64,000 nt of DNA from Halichondria panicea (Eukaryota; Porifera; Demospongiae; Suberitida; Halichondriidae): positions 2,732,201 to 2,796,200 of the forward strand of contig NC_087379.1 in NCBI RefSeq assembly GCF_963675165.1. The letters are read 5' to 3'. A model generated the notes under the pieces. The model searched no databases. It was not told the DNA's origin and worked only from the letters and a program-made list of their open reading frames with translations. The translations under genes and the position numbers were made by a program. Shown one piece after another: positions 33,911-44,722 of the stretch; the stretch's first letter is position 1; each line of letters begins with the position of its first letter.

Positions 33911-34044
33911 ACCGTGTTATAGATCTACGAGTCAGTGATTAGAACTTTACACATAACATTTTTAACTCACATTATCGTATTATAAAACAGTATAATTATA
34001 CCCGTTCAGTATAAAGTTTCATCACTAGGCCTACCGTATAAGCT

Positions 34045-34241
34045 CTATTTAAGGCGCCACATAAAAATATTTACGCTGGTAAAGGTATATTATAACCGTA
34101 TTAGAGGATTTTTTTTTATCTCCAATTAGAAGGCGACCCTCTAATAAGACACGCGCCATCCAGCCTCAAAACTAATTTTCCACCTCTGAATACAGCCACC
34201 TATATACCAGCGTAAATATTTTTATGTAGCGCCTTAAATAG
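34045..34241. mobile_element. MITE with 36-bp TIRs
   Basis: Arms 34045-34080 and 34206-34241 are inverted repeats with a single mismatch (CTATTTAAGGCGCYACATAA and onward). The interior holds a TA-rich stretch and 'ggcgaccctctaataagacac'. No ORF. Confidence 0.75.
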
Positions 34242-34412
34242 TATATATACAGTTACGGGTATACATAAACTAATGGATTGAACCATTAATTGCATGGCCT
34301 GGCGCAAGCGTATGGAGAGATAATTAATGATGGTAAAAAGTGTACATGTATAAATAAGAGTATATCTCTTATCTACATGTATACTTAATCTATAGTATGG
34401 CTAAGAGTGCAA

Positions 34413-34458
34413 TGTGGGATTAATAGCACGATCATTCGATCGTGCTATTAATCCCACA
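34413..34458. repeat. perfect 21-bp hairpin with 4-nt loop
   Basis: Arms 34413-34433 and 34438-34458 are exact complements (TGTGGGATTAATAGCACGAT...), with loop ATTC. It stands alone between repeats. It could be the core of a foldback element or a small-RNA hairpin; no evidence decides. Confidence 0.7.
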
Positions 34459-35050
34459 ATGCCAAGAACTCAGAATTAAAGGGCCAGTCGCATGGAGGGA
34501 TCTGCCCAGTCAGTTGGTGTGGCCCAAACTAGCGCTGAACCACCTCTATTCACAGTAAGACTGATGTGCACATTTTCTGAGTCTGTTGCTGCTGATGTGA
34601 TCATAGATGGAGTAGAGATCTATGATGTCATGTCATGCACATGTACATTTGTGGCCTAATTAACATTTGTGGGATTTTGCACTACATGTAAATCTAATTA
34701 ACATTCCATGCAATTTACGGGATCCACCACTTTATTAATATCTAGATCTAGACATGAAGAGAATCTACATTGTGAACAGAATCTACCCTATTGAGGCATC
34801 AAAAGACAATCTCCTGGCTTAATATAAGGTGCATATGACTGCAATGTAGATATAGATTATTATTTCTCCTCAAAGACACTTCTAGACTTGGTCTTAGAGA
34901 TTTTTATATTAACCAGTGAAAGTACAAAGCCGATTATTTATAACACACCTAGTACCTGTACCTAGTACGTGTACCTAGCCTATAGCCAAGTGTTTTAATC
35001 TGTGTGCAATCTTGTGTTTTAATATTGCTGTCACGTGATCTCTAGCCTCG

Positions 35051-36395
35051 TCTACAGCTAGCCATATGAATCAGCCACCCTTCCTAGGGAGAGATCGTCT
35101 GAGCAACTTTAGTCTGAACTTCTTTGGCTTCCGACCTGACAAAATTAAAGGATGACAAGAAGCGTATGCGTTCTACAGCTTGCTCTATAGTCAGCCTAAC
35201 CATAGCTACTGTTAGCCAGTCAAGGAGCTATAGTAAGTCGAGTTGACTGCACTATAGGTGCCTGCATGTGCAACCCTTCTCTTATTCCTTTAGCAACATA
35301 TTATATTTTTGCATTGAGCAAGCCAAACAATAATTCATAGCTGCTAGTCAAGCGTTCGTGGTTGACCCTTGCATGCGTTAAACAGAAGCTCATAAAGAGA
35401 AGGAGCGGCTAACTACGGGGATCACGTTTCGTAAGTGGTTATGACCGTATTTCCATATATGCATGCAGAGTCACTTAAGTGCATGGTTGAATCCCTACAC
35501 GTGTTATACGTAATGCAGGGTTGCATAGGGGTAGGAAGATGTTTTACCTAAGGGGGGCAAACAATATGTTATACCAATATCACTGAGACACAATTTAAAA
35601 TTCTCCAAAATATCTTTGTCTTCTAGAATTAACAGAAATAAAATCCTTCGCTATAGCTAATAAATCTATCCTGTCTGTCCTATGTTTGTGTACATAAAGC
35701 AAAAAAAGATTGGTGAGTCTACATTCAGTCATTGTGCTCCTCAAGATTGTTTTGAGCCTTCGCAGTGCTGAAAACGATCTTTCGGCTGAAGCTGTTGTTA
35801 CAGGGAAGGTAAAGTACAATGAGAGTAGCATAAACACTTCAGACAGCATTTTCTTGTAAATATGATTGCTATTAATCGCTTGAGCTATAGTCCTTATATT
35901 TGAGCAAGCTGTTTAAGCTAGATAGCTACATTTAAGCTTATACTGGGGCTATAATTCACTTACCTGCTTGATCCAAAGAAGCACTGGTAGTACTACTGTC
36001 AGACAGACTTGAAAAAGTAATCTTGGCCTGATACATTGTTATTTTTGCCACATGCTCACAATATTTTTTCAATTAGAGAGCAGTGCTGGCTAAGGGGGGC
36101 GAAAAAGCAAAATATTTGGCTGAGGGGGGCAACTGCCCCCCTTGCCCCCCTGGTTCCTACGCCTATGGGCTGCGGTTTGCAAGCACTTAGTCGCTTCCAT
36201 ACAAGGAAGTGCGGTTTCACGGGCAATTACGAAACGTGATCCCCGAGTATACGTTGAAGTTAGCCGCTCCTTCTCTTTATGGGCTCCTGGTCGAAATAAT
36301 GGCATTCTTCTGGTTTATGACATGGCATTCATACTAAAGTGCTCAGACGGTCTCTTCCCTAGGAAGGGCGGCTGATTCATGAGACTAGTCTACAG
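35051..36395. repeat. nested inverted-repeat composite
   Basis: Outer arms 35051-35104 and 36341-36395 are inverted (TGAATCAGCCACCCTTCCTA against its complement). Inner arms 35391-35434 and 36227-36282 are inverted (AAGGAGCGGCTAACT and GATCACGTTTCGTAA), the right one with about 12 extra bases. A hAT fragment occupies the centre (35524-36167). This looks like an older palindromic element invaded by a hAT transposon. Confidence 0.6.
35524..36167 (-). mobile_element. hAT-family element, internally deleted
   Basis: Ends CATAGGGGTAGGAAG (left) and complemented CATAGGCGTAGGAACC (right), followed by G-runs. The minus-strand frame 35849-35595 encodes the hAT dimerisation domain near the C-terminus of the transposase: TTASAERSFSALRRLKT, then STMTECRLTNLFLL. 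The DDE catalytic core is missing. Clear target duplications were not found. Confidence 0.7.
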
Positions 36396-36669
36396 CATGC
36401 CAGGTGTACAGCTTAACCTGTTATGTACCTTCAAGTTGCGACATTGAATGAAATGTAACCTGTATATACATTCAATGTCGCAATTAATTTTGTTTGTATG
36501 AGAAATTATCATTAACTGAGTGTGGATCAGTATAAAGCACTGCCATGCATGTGACTACTTTCAGCTAAGCTGATTGGCTGGAGATCATGTGACAGCACTA
36601 TAAACTATAAATTGTCTGCAGGTTTGCTAACTTGTCCTGTCCGTACACTAGTACTTGTCTATATCACTA

Positions 36670-38143
36670 ATGACGCACACCTCTGGATCACAGATCATAC
36701 TGTTTGACATAGAAACAACGGGTATCGATAGAGAGGTGGATCAAGTTTGTCAATTAGCAGCAGTCGCCTTGACCCGGCAGGAGCACGAAAATGAAGATGA
36801 TGTTTTCAATGCTTATGTGCTACCCACTCGCTCATTCCATGGTAAAGCAACTGAAGTTAATGGGTTCACAATCGAAAAAAAGAGCCTTCGTAAAGAAGGA
36901 AAAACACTACCCACTATAAGCCTAGAAAAAGCGTACAAGACATTTTTTGAGTACCTGAAGCTGAAAACTAACCCAGGAGATAAACTGATGTTGGTTGGGT
37001 ACAACAGTAAACAGTTTGACATGGTGTTTTTGAGACGTGATTGTCACAAGTTTGGAATTCCAGTGGAAGTAGAAGGAAGACAACTTCATTTTGCAGATGC
37101 TTTCCTTTTTTTATTGGCGGTTCGAAATTCTGTACTGCCTGGAATTGGCAACAGAATGACTCAACAATCCGTACACCAGTACCTGTGTCCTGGGATTCAT
37201 CGTGTCTGTCATGATGCTGTAGCAGATGTGTTGAACCTTAGAGACATTCTGCTATCTCCAAAGCAGGGGCGGATCCAGGATTTAAGGAAGGGGGGTTCTT
37301 ATAGTACTTTGCGCGGACAAGAGGTTCACTCGGCGCACAGCGCCGAAATTGTTGACCACGCCCCTTTTAAAGTACCACGCCCACTAATTAACCCTCATGT
37401 TCTCCCTCATGATTTATAAACAGGAGATGGTTGTGACTGGAGGAGAGATAGTAGTGGTCCCCAGTGGAAAGACAGAGACGGTGGTGGCTGGTGAAGAGGA
37501 GACTTGGCTATAGACTTGTAGAACTTGACCATCAATAGATCTATATTAACGATTATAGCAATTATACATGTAAGTATGCAGTGTCATTCAATATTGCAGT
37601 GTCATGCACTCTCCCTTACCTGAAACTTTCCTCTTCTTACACCAGGAGTCAAGGATTCATGGCTAGATATAATAATATTATCGCTTGACATGATTGACCA
37701 CAGTGGAAATTAATGTGGCTGCAGTAGCCAGCCCCACCCTCTTGTTATGTATATAGAGAGAACCAGCCCCACCCTTTTATTATACAAAGAGAAGAGAACC
37801 AGCCCCACCCTTTTATTAAGCAGAGAGGACGTACTTTGTACGACTTTGTCACGACAGTACAGTTAGCTAGCTAGCTAATATATACTAGCTGGAAGGGTAG
37901 TTCGTACGAACCCAACGAACTACCTCTGGATCCGCCCCTGCAAAGGTACCGCTGGAACAGCTAAGCCAACACGAATTCAACTGCTTCCCTAAGAAGAGGC
38001 CAGGGACAGTAGCTCAGATCGAGACCCCATCAAAAGAAAAACTTTGTTCAAGTACATTACCTGAGAAACTTATTGCAGAGATTTCATCAACTTTTTTATC
38101 AACACCAAACCTGCAGTCACTCAAACTCAAGAGACTTGTATAG
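36670..38143 (+). pseudogene. DEDDh 3'-5' exonuclease gene split by a hAT-like MITE (copy 1)
   Basis: A single exon starting MTHTSGSQIILFD. Exo I is DIETTG (Asp and Glu present), Exo II is in VGYNSKQFDMVFLRRD, and Exo III is HDAVADV, so all catalytic residues are there. The fold is DnaQ-like, as in TREX and the PML exonuclease-type domain. A 677-bp element at 37264-37940 with 5-bp duplications (CAAAG) interrupts the gene just after Exo III. The frame then runs into the element and stops at 37419. Downstream of it the original tail resumes in frame (VPLEQLSQHEF, as in copy 2) and ends at 38143. The truncated product could keep the whole exonuclease domain, so partial function is possible. Confidence 0.75.
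37264..37940. mobile_element. hAT-like MITE, 15-bp TIR, 5-bp TSD CAAAG
   Basis: Starts CAGGGGCGGATCCAG and ends with its exact complement. It is flanked by CAAAG at 37259-37263 and 37941-37945; removing the element and one CAAAG restores the reading order seen in the paralogue. The interior has a repeated 'agccccacccttttatta' motif and no transposase. Confidence 0.85.
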
Positions 38144-38899
38144 TTAGTACAATCTTACAATCTCTACAACTCTATACTTAATACTTTTTTTACGAACATT
38201 AAAACTCTATTGTTTGGTACATGTATATACGTACAGTGCATGGGGAGTGTAGAATTGGAACCGTCCCTCGCCAGTATATTAAACATGGACACGACCGAAC
38301 ACAATCTACATAACAACATAATAGTTTACCAGTCGCTACACCGTGTACACATTTCTATGATTTCATAGGTCAGATTTAGCGTGGTAGATAAACTGGGAAA
38401 GTCCCAGGGGATAACCTGAGATGAATGATAAGCATGTGTACCACAAACGCATACATGTGGACTCATAATTATAATTATGGGGGGAGCGTCCCGATATCTA
38501 AAATTGCATAATTTTAGCTAAATTAATGTAGTTGGACATGAATCACTTGTACCGAAACGTGGTGGATATATACTCTTATTTATGATTTCTTGCAAAGCCT
38601 ATGAAAAGAATCGAACTTGTCATGTATGATGCAGTTACATTGAAAGCCCCCAAAATGAGATAAAGGGAAAGTCCCAGGGATTGCCCCACTCATATAGATA
38701 TTCTACGTGGAGACTATTTAATACCTACAACATTTACATAAAAGAGCTAAGGCAAGTATCAAAGGATATTAACCAGAATCTGATTAATTGGTCACAAGAA
38801 TAAAGAAGGTAGATCTATAAACTGCACAGCTAGTCTTTAGCAATAAGGTATTCATTGAATTTGAGGTATGAGTAGTAATATTTAAGTAAAATAATAATA
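38144..38899. other. intergenic, no gene seen
   Basis: A+T-rich sequence with two similar 'gggaaagtcccagggg' words (near 38396 and 38665), suggesting a decayed repeat. No frame or RNA gene can be supported. Confidence 0.35.
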
Positions 38900-39668
38900 C
38901 GGTATAAAATGATGTGATTACAGCGCCAGAAAAAATTAATTCCACTTCTGAGTGGCGCATGTTAGGCCATCTTTAGAGCACAAAAAATTGCGTTCAGCCC
39001 AAGCTGGCGCCTAAATTATGGTAGCGCTTAGCCTCGAGACCAGCCGTTTGTTATCTGAAAGAACGCCTGGTCAAGTTCCAATGTACAACTCGTCTAGCTA
39101 ATACCGTAACCGTTCTAATTAAAGAACCAGTAAAAAAATTTAATAATTATTTTTCTAGAAACAATATATCATTATGGTAGTATAATAATTATGGGCGTTA
39201 TAAAAGAGGGCATCCTAATCGAGGCTGGTTCTATAATTAGAACGCTTACGGTACACCTTGTGTGGGCAATTATCGGTCCAAGAAATTCCTGGACCAATTA
39301 GACAAGTTGTACATTGGAAGTTGACCAAGTGTTCTTTCAGATAACGAACGGCTGGTCTCGAGGCTAGGTAGCGCTTATGTTCAACAGCTAGTATAGAATT
39401 TGTAGAGAAAATGGGCGTGGTCTAGCTCAGTTTCACTTGCTAGCTGCACCGTACCGTTAGCTGAGTGACTTGTGAACAAGACTGTAGCTATGGGTTAGAT
39501 AATCAAAGATGCAGGATGATTGTCTTGATGTCTCAAACAAGCCTTTTTATAAGCGCCAGAAAAAAATAATTCCAACAACGGTTGGCGCGTTTTTAGGACC
39601 TAAAAAATTATACTGATGCTGACGTGGCGCTTAAATTATGGTGGCGCTGTAATTACGTCAATTACGGT
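38900..39668. repeat. cluster of GCGCCA MITEs invaded by a MULE-like element
   Basis: A decayed MITE (about 38909-39028, continuing after 39366) contains 'cagcgccagaaaaaattaattcc' words and TGGCGC motifs. It is interrupted at 39029-39366. A second copy at about 39551-39668 ends GCTGTAATTACGTCAATTACG. Both relate to the complete copy at 40124-40238. Confidence 0.55.
39029..39366. mobile_element. MULE-like MITE, about 74-bp TIR, 9-bp TSD
   Basis: Ends TAGCCTCGAGACCAGCCGTT and its near-complement, with similarity for about 74 bp. Exact 9-mers GGTAGCGCT at 39020-39028 and 39367-39375 mark a target duplication inside an older MITE. A second inverted pair (GGTTCTATAATTAGAACG-like) lies in the centre. 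Confidence 0.8.
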
Positions 39669-40123
39669 AGACTCATTAGATTTTTAGTCACGCAGGTTCA
39701 GGCTGCATGACTCACTTCAAAGTCATGATCACTTAATTTACTGGCCACAGATTGTTGTTTAACGTAATTATTTGGTGGTAATAAAAGCAAGCCTTTAGTG
39801 TGGCACTAAAGTAGCTGGGCATGGCCCGGCACCCATTCCCGACTTGACGGGTGGCTGGGGGACATGCTTATGTAGGATTTGTACTGCTGTGTTATGGGTT
39901 TTTCATAAGATGGTTCAGTGTGGGGTTACCGTCTTTGTTCTAATTACAGAACCACTCCAATAGTTTTAACTGACAGTTGGTTCTTGTAACTGTCAGTTTT
40001 TTGTTCTTTTTCCATTTCGTAAGTGGTGCTTAGTATTAGAACGTATTAGTTAGCACGTATTAGTTAGCATGACCATAACCAACAACCTAGAGTTCAGAAT
40101 ACAGTTAGCATAAACCAAGCACA

Positions 40124-40238
40124 TACCGTAATTGATGTAATTGCAGCGCCAAACAAATTTGCGAAGCTATGTACATAAACAAATGTACTATAATTATGTC
40201 CAATTTAGATTGGCGCTGTAATTACATCAATTACGGTA
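40124..40238. mobile_element. 115-bp MITE with about 27-bp TIR
   Basis: Starts TACCGTAATTGATGTAATTG followed by CAGCGCC and ends with its complement. The interior is A+T-rich without a frame. It is the best-preserved member of the GCGCCA family. Confidence 0.75.
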
Positions 40239-40537
40239 GTTTTCAAGCCAGGCTCTGTTAAATGCTGCTGTTGCTGATATACTTTGGATAGAATACTACT
40301 TTGAGTGCAGACATAGCTAAACCACAAACGTTTAAGGTCTGAGCAGCTATATTCGAGGCAACCAGGTCACTGTAATGTGAATATTTGTTAGCTCCACCCT
40401 ATTGTAAGAACCAACTAATTCTTATACTGCATGGCCATTTGGTTTGACACGCGGGGATTTCTAGCTAGATGTTTACTAGCAAGCGGCCGCCTTTGAGGGT
40501 GAGTTTTGTGCAGCAGTAATTTCGCTATTCGACCGAA

Positions 40538-40642
40538 TACTGTATAGCGTGAATTTTCGTGGACTTTATTTTTGTGTAGGATTGCTAACACGAAATCAGT
40601 GAAAATTAAGCCCCTCGAAAATTTTGCGCTATATATACAGTA
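40538..40642. repeat. MITE related to TACTGTATAGCG family
   Basis: Left TACTGTATAGCGTGAATTTT, right complemented TACTGTATATATAGCGCAAA. Both continue to a 'ttttcg' word. More diverged than 751-906 and 2912-3120. Confidence 0.5.
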
Positions 40643-40729
40643 TGACATTTGGGGTGTATAAAATTGGATTACACTTAAATAGAGAGCATAATAATTCATT
40701 ATCCTTGAGACAGAACCGCAAATTATAGT

Positions 40730-42660
40730 ATTATTATTATTATTATTATTATTAAGACTTTACAGCCTGTAACGTGAATGATATAAAAACAAGTGATTGT
40801 TGTAGCAAAGACTATAGCTGACAGACTGTGCCGCATTGAGCGACACAGCTGGATAATTTAATGATTACATGTGAAGCTAGCTATAATTACGTGTGTAGCA
40901 TCTGTTGCATGGGCACATTAAGTGGTAGGTACATGGGATGTCAGAGACAAAGTTTTGTTTGAAGTGCTCCCAGAAGTAATGGTGGAGTGTATTCTTTGTT
41001 GAAGTTAGTGGTGCGCTGATATCCATCAGCATAGTGGGCATCAAGTTCCATAACCTTGTGATACGATTGAGGTAGAAGTGTCTGCTTGCGCTGTAGTGAT
41101 TGGCTTGTACAGTGAGTTTGTTGTTGCAACTGAAGCGGGTGCGACCAGTAACGAATTTGATGTGATCTCTTATGTTGAAGTTGTCCGAGGGTTCCTTTAG
41201 TGACTTTACTAGAAACATTACGTCCTGTATTTCAAACCAGTACATTAGAGGTAGTAGCTTCAAATCGGACAGCCTTGATCTGTATGAGCTTGAGTAATCA
41301 TTGAGTATGAATTTGGTGGCTCTCCTCTGGATTCTTTCTAGTTTTTGAATGTCCTTGATCAAATTTGGTCTCCAGACTTGGGAGCAGTAGGTGACCTGGG
41401 ATCTAACTAGGGTTATATATAACGATTTTTTTGTGCTGGTTTCTGATTTCATTGAAATCGTCCGTCGGATGAGGTTAAGAGCTCGGTAGGCCTTAGACGA
41501 TATGAGGTTATAATGCAGTGACCAGGAGAGGTTGTTGGCTATGCACAAGCCTAGGTCTTTTTCTTTTGTAGCAAAGTTAAGGTGAGAATTGTGGATTGAG
41601 TAGAGTGTATTAGGGTTGTCTTCGTGCCAGCTAGGATGAGTTATGCGCAGCACATTACATTTTCCTTCATTGAGTTGCATGTTCCAAGTAGTGCACCAGG
41701 ATGACAACTGGTTGATGTCTGTTTGTAATTCCAATTGGTCTTCCGTAGAAGTGATGCACTTTACTAGCTTTGTGTCGTCCGCAAATAGAAATGGATTGGC
41801 AGATGAGATGCACTCCGGTAGGTCATTGATAAAAATAATAAATAACAGTGGGCCTAGGATTCTTCCTTGCGGAACTCCTGACATAACTGGTAAGTAGTTG
41901 GATGGAGTATTAATAACACTTGTGAAGTGTATCCTGTCATGTAGGTACGATTTAAACCACAGCCAAAGAGGGCCTGTGATGCCTGTCTTCCAAAGCTTTA
42001 GCAACAGCTCATTGTGTGGGACCGTGTCGAAAGCTTTCTTAAAATCTAGGTAGATGACATCTGTAGGTTTTCGGTTTTCTATGTTGTCAAAAACTTGGGA
42101 AAAGAATAGGATTAATTGAGAAAGACATGATCGGTTTCTTAGGAACCCGAATTGTTGGCATGTTATCTTTGGTCTCACGAATGTAATAATTTTCTTGTAG
42201 ATGATAGTTTCAAAGACTTTGGATATAATTGGGAGAAGAGAGATGGGCCGAAAGTTTTCTACAAGATGGGGGTCGCCCTTCTTTGGGATTGGGCAGATTT
42301 TGTGGACCTTCCAGTGGGGTGGGAAAGTATGTGAAGATAGGCTAGAATTGAAAATGTGTGTGACTGATCTTGTGAGAGCGGTAGCACAGCATTTGAGGGT
42401 TGACGCATTTATATTATCGTGGCCTGGTGACTTTGTTGTGTCTAGTGAGGTGAGGGTTTCGTACACCTCAGACTCTTCTATAGAGATAGAGCTCAGTTGA
42501 TAAGTGGGGGAGGGCATTTTGTCCCATGGAGGAAGTGTATAGTCACTTCTTGTGAATGTCGAGTTAAAGTATTTGTTGAAAATTTCAGCAATCTGTCCAG
42601 TCTCTGTGATGATGGAGCCGTTGTGGATTATTGTTCTAGTTTGTGGACTTTTCTTACTTA
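40730..42660 (-). mobile_element. 5'-truncated non-LTR retrotransposon (CR1/Jockey-like RT)
   Basis: A minus-strand open frame from about 42655 to 40877 encodes a reverse transcriptase. Motifs include TKSPGHDNI, FRPISLLPIISKVFE, VIYLDFKKAFDTVPH, SGVPQGRILGPLLF and the catalytic FADDTKL. A C-terminal region follows (SWCTTWNMQLNEGKCNV, QLERIQRRATKF). There is no upstream endonuclease or ORF1, so the copy is 5'-truncated as usual for LINEs. The 3' end carries an (ATT)n tail at about 40730-40754. The RT frame has no stop or shift, suggesting a fairly young insertion. The clade is by eye only. Confidence 0.85.
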
Positions 42661-42768
42661 GGTAGATTCAGGTAGGGTCATGTTTAGCTGCTAAAATGCA
42701 GCCACCTCGCTATTCCGGCCAAGCTGCACTGTCCCAAGGGTGGCCGGATTAACGAGAGTCTACCTTAT
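42659..42768. repeat. repeat fragment abutting the LINE 5' end
   Basis: Begins AGGTAGATTCAGGTAGGGTC and ends near complemented AGGTAGACTCTCGTTAATCC. Similar to the right half of 29415-29714. Probably the sequence into which the LINE inserted. Confidence 0.45.
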
Positions 42769-43591
42769 TGTTACTATTATAAACGGGTACTAATTTTAGC
42801 GAATTTTAGCGAATTTGTAGATTAAGTACGTGCTAATGAACTCATTAAAAAAAAAACGTTTCTTTCTTTTCTAATGTACTTTTGTAAATGCAATGTACTT
42901 TTGAGAGTATGCTAAGCAAGCTAGCCCTTTTTTCATCCGTATCTGACTCCAAACTTTCCAATCAACCTATACATGTACATGCATCTTTGACTAATATAAT
43001 TATTGTGATAATGAATTTGTCAAATCCGCCAAAATTAGTACCCTAAATACCTGATAAAATTACTACCCGTCTATAATAGTAACATTAATTTTGTACTTAG
43101 GGCACATTTTTGCTCCAGGACCATGCAGTACAAGAGGTCAATAAAGTTGAATTGATCTGTCCCTTTAATTGGTTTTAGCTGAGGAGCTATTTCACTTCCC
43201 AACGGTCTACTCTTGCGTGTGATATAATTATAGCAGGTCTCAAGATACAGTCCCACAAAATATTTCACAATATAGAACTTTCAGTACAGATAACATGCCA
43301 CTCCCACTTTAGGCAACACGGATTGTCTAGATAATTGTGCGTTCACATGATTCAGTTTCATATCCTTCTTCTCCTTAATCTCTGCTTATAATATGCCTGA
43401 GGCTTGTAAGAAATTGCGGATACCGTAGTATAAATAATTATATGCGAGCATAAAATTATGTTTTGGCCAAAATATTAACTGTGGTACGGAGCTAGGTGCA
43501 TAATAACTATGATTCTCTTCCTTGCATGTTCTTTAATGATGTTCTTCATGTTAGTCATTGCCAAGTGAACTCGAGGTAATTGACGTCCAAG
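42769..43591. other. intergenic, promoter side of MATH-BTB gene
   Basis: A+T-rich, with an A-run near 42848. No gene or clear regulatory motif is seen. The last few hundred bases must include the promoter of the gene starting at 43592. Confidence 0.35.
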
Positions 43592-44722
43592 ATGGCAGCA
43601 GAAATTGCAGCGAGTTCTATCTCCCTTGCAGCTGAATCAGGAGCTGTAGAAAGAAGTGCGACAGAGCCTTGTGTGCTTAGAGTAAGCAAATCATTCTCTT
43701 GGTATTGGCCAACAACTTCCTCCAATAGAGCTAAACCTATCCCAACTCAAAGATCAGATCCAAATACATCTGAAAAGAAAATTTTAACAAATCATATTGA
43801 CTGGATTTTCTCTTGGTCCATTATTGAATTACCACATTCCAAAGGACAAGCTTACACCTCTCTAACGTTGCATTCTGGTGCCCAAGAAGCTGTCATAGCT
43901 TATAAAGTCTTGATTTCCAATCAACATGCCACAAGTGATACGCCGCCCACACCATACGTATCACAACAAGTTGTTACGCTTATGAAGAAAGGAATCACAT
44001 TCACACCTTTCAAACAAAACGAAAATTTTTCCTTTCCGAAAAACAAGCAGCATGCTGAGCTTGCTATTAGTCTATCGATAGAAGTTCTCAAAATAACTCC
44101 CACAATTCCTTCACCCGAGTGCTCCATTATCAATGACATTCAATCGCTGATTGAAGGTAATAAAGAATTCCAAGATATCACCCTCCTGGTTGGACCAAAC
44201 GACTCAAGAGAGGAGATCAAAGCAAACAAGATGATGCTTATGGCTCGATCACCAGTGTTTGCTGTCATGTTCCAGAGTGAAATGATGGAAAAAGCCACCG
44301 GTACTGTCGAGATAACTGACATTAAGGCCAATGAGTTCAAAATAATGTTGAGGTTTATTTATACAGATGATATACCTGATCTAAACGACTTGAAAACTAT
44401 TGAAGATGTTATCATTGCCGCCAACAAGTACCAAATCATTCGACTGAAAGCTCTGTGCGAAGGTCAACTTCTCAGATACATAAATATCGAAAATGCCGCA
44501 CATTTGCTTGCTTTTGCAAATCAGTACTGTGCTCTCAAATTCAAAGACTACCTCGTCGAATTTATTGCAAGCAGTATCGAGCAGTGTAAGAGAGTAATGG
44601 AGACCACTGGATGGCAGGAAGTGAGGGATCAAGGTTCAAGCTTGGTTGAGGAGGTTTTTCGTCGGCATATGGAGAGCATTTCACAACCACCTCGAGATAA
44701 AATTGCCAGAAATGAAAACTAG
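43592..44722 (+). CDS. MATH-BTB domain protein (SPOP-like), intact single exon
   Basis: 376 residues without introns. Residues 30-190 form a divergent MATH-like region (SKSFSWYWP, IDWIFSWSI, ENFSFPKNKQ). A BTB/POZ domain follows at about 190-305 (DITLLVGPNDSREEIKANKM, ARSPVFAVMF, FKIMLRFIYTDDIPD), then a BACK-like tail (NAAHLLAFANQY, CKRVMETTGW, LVEEVFRRHM). This is the order of SPOP-type adaptors, which bring substrates to CUL3 ubiquitin ligase; CUL3 use here is an inference. The start is the first ATG that gives the conserved region. AATAAA lies about 16 bp after the stop. Lack of introns and two decayed copies at 31.6-33.9 kb suggest a retro- or tandemly amplified family. Confidence 0.85.
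   Translation: MAAEIAASSISLAAESGAVERSATEPCVLRVSKSFSWYWPTTSSNRAKPIPTQRSDPNTSEKKILTNHIDWIFSWSIIELPHSKGQAYTSLTLHSGAQEAVIAYKVLISNQHATSDTPPTPYVSQQVVTLMKKGITFTPFKQNENFSFPKNKQHAELAISLSIEVLKITPTIPSPECSIINDIQSLIEGNKEFQDITLLVGPNDSREEIKANKMMLMARSPVFAVMFQSEMMEKATGTVEITDIKANEFKIMLRFIYTDDIPDLNDLKTIEDVIIAANKYQIIRLKALCEGQLLRYINIENAAHLLAFANQYCALKFKDYLVEFIASSIEQCKRVMETTGWQEVRDQGSSLVEEVFRRHMESISQPPRDKIARNEN

Noticed and set aside
41643-42500. Plus-strand frames of 84-99 codons
   Set aside because: These are shadows of the LINE reverse transcriptase on the other strand.
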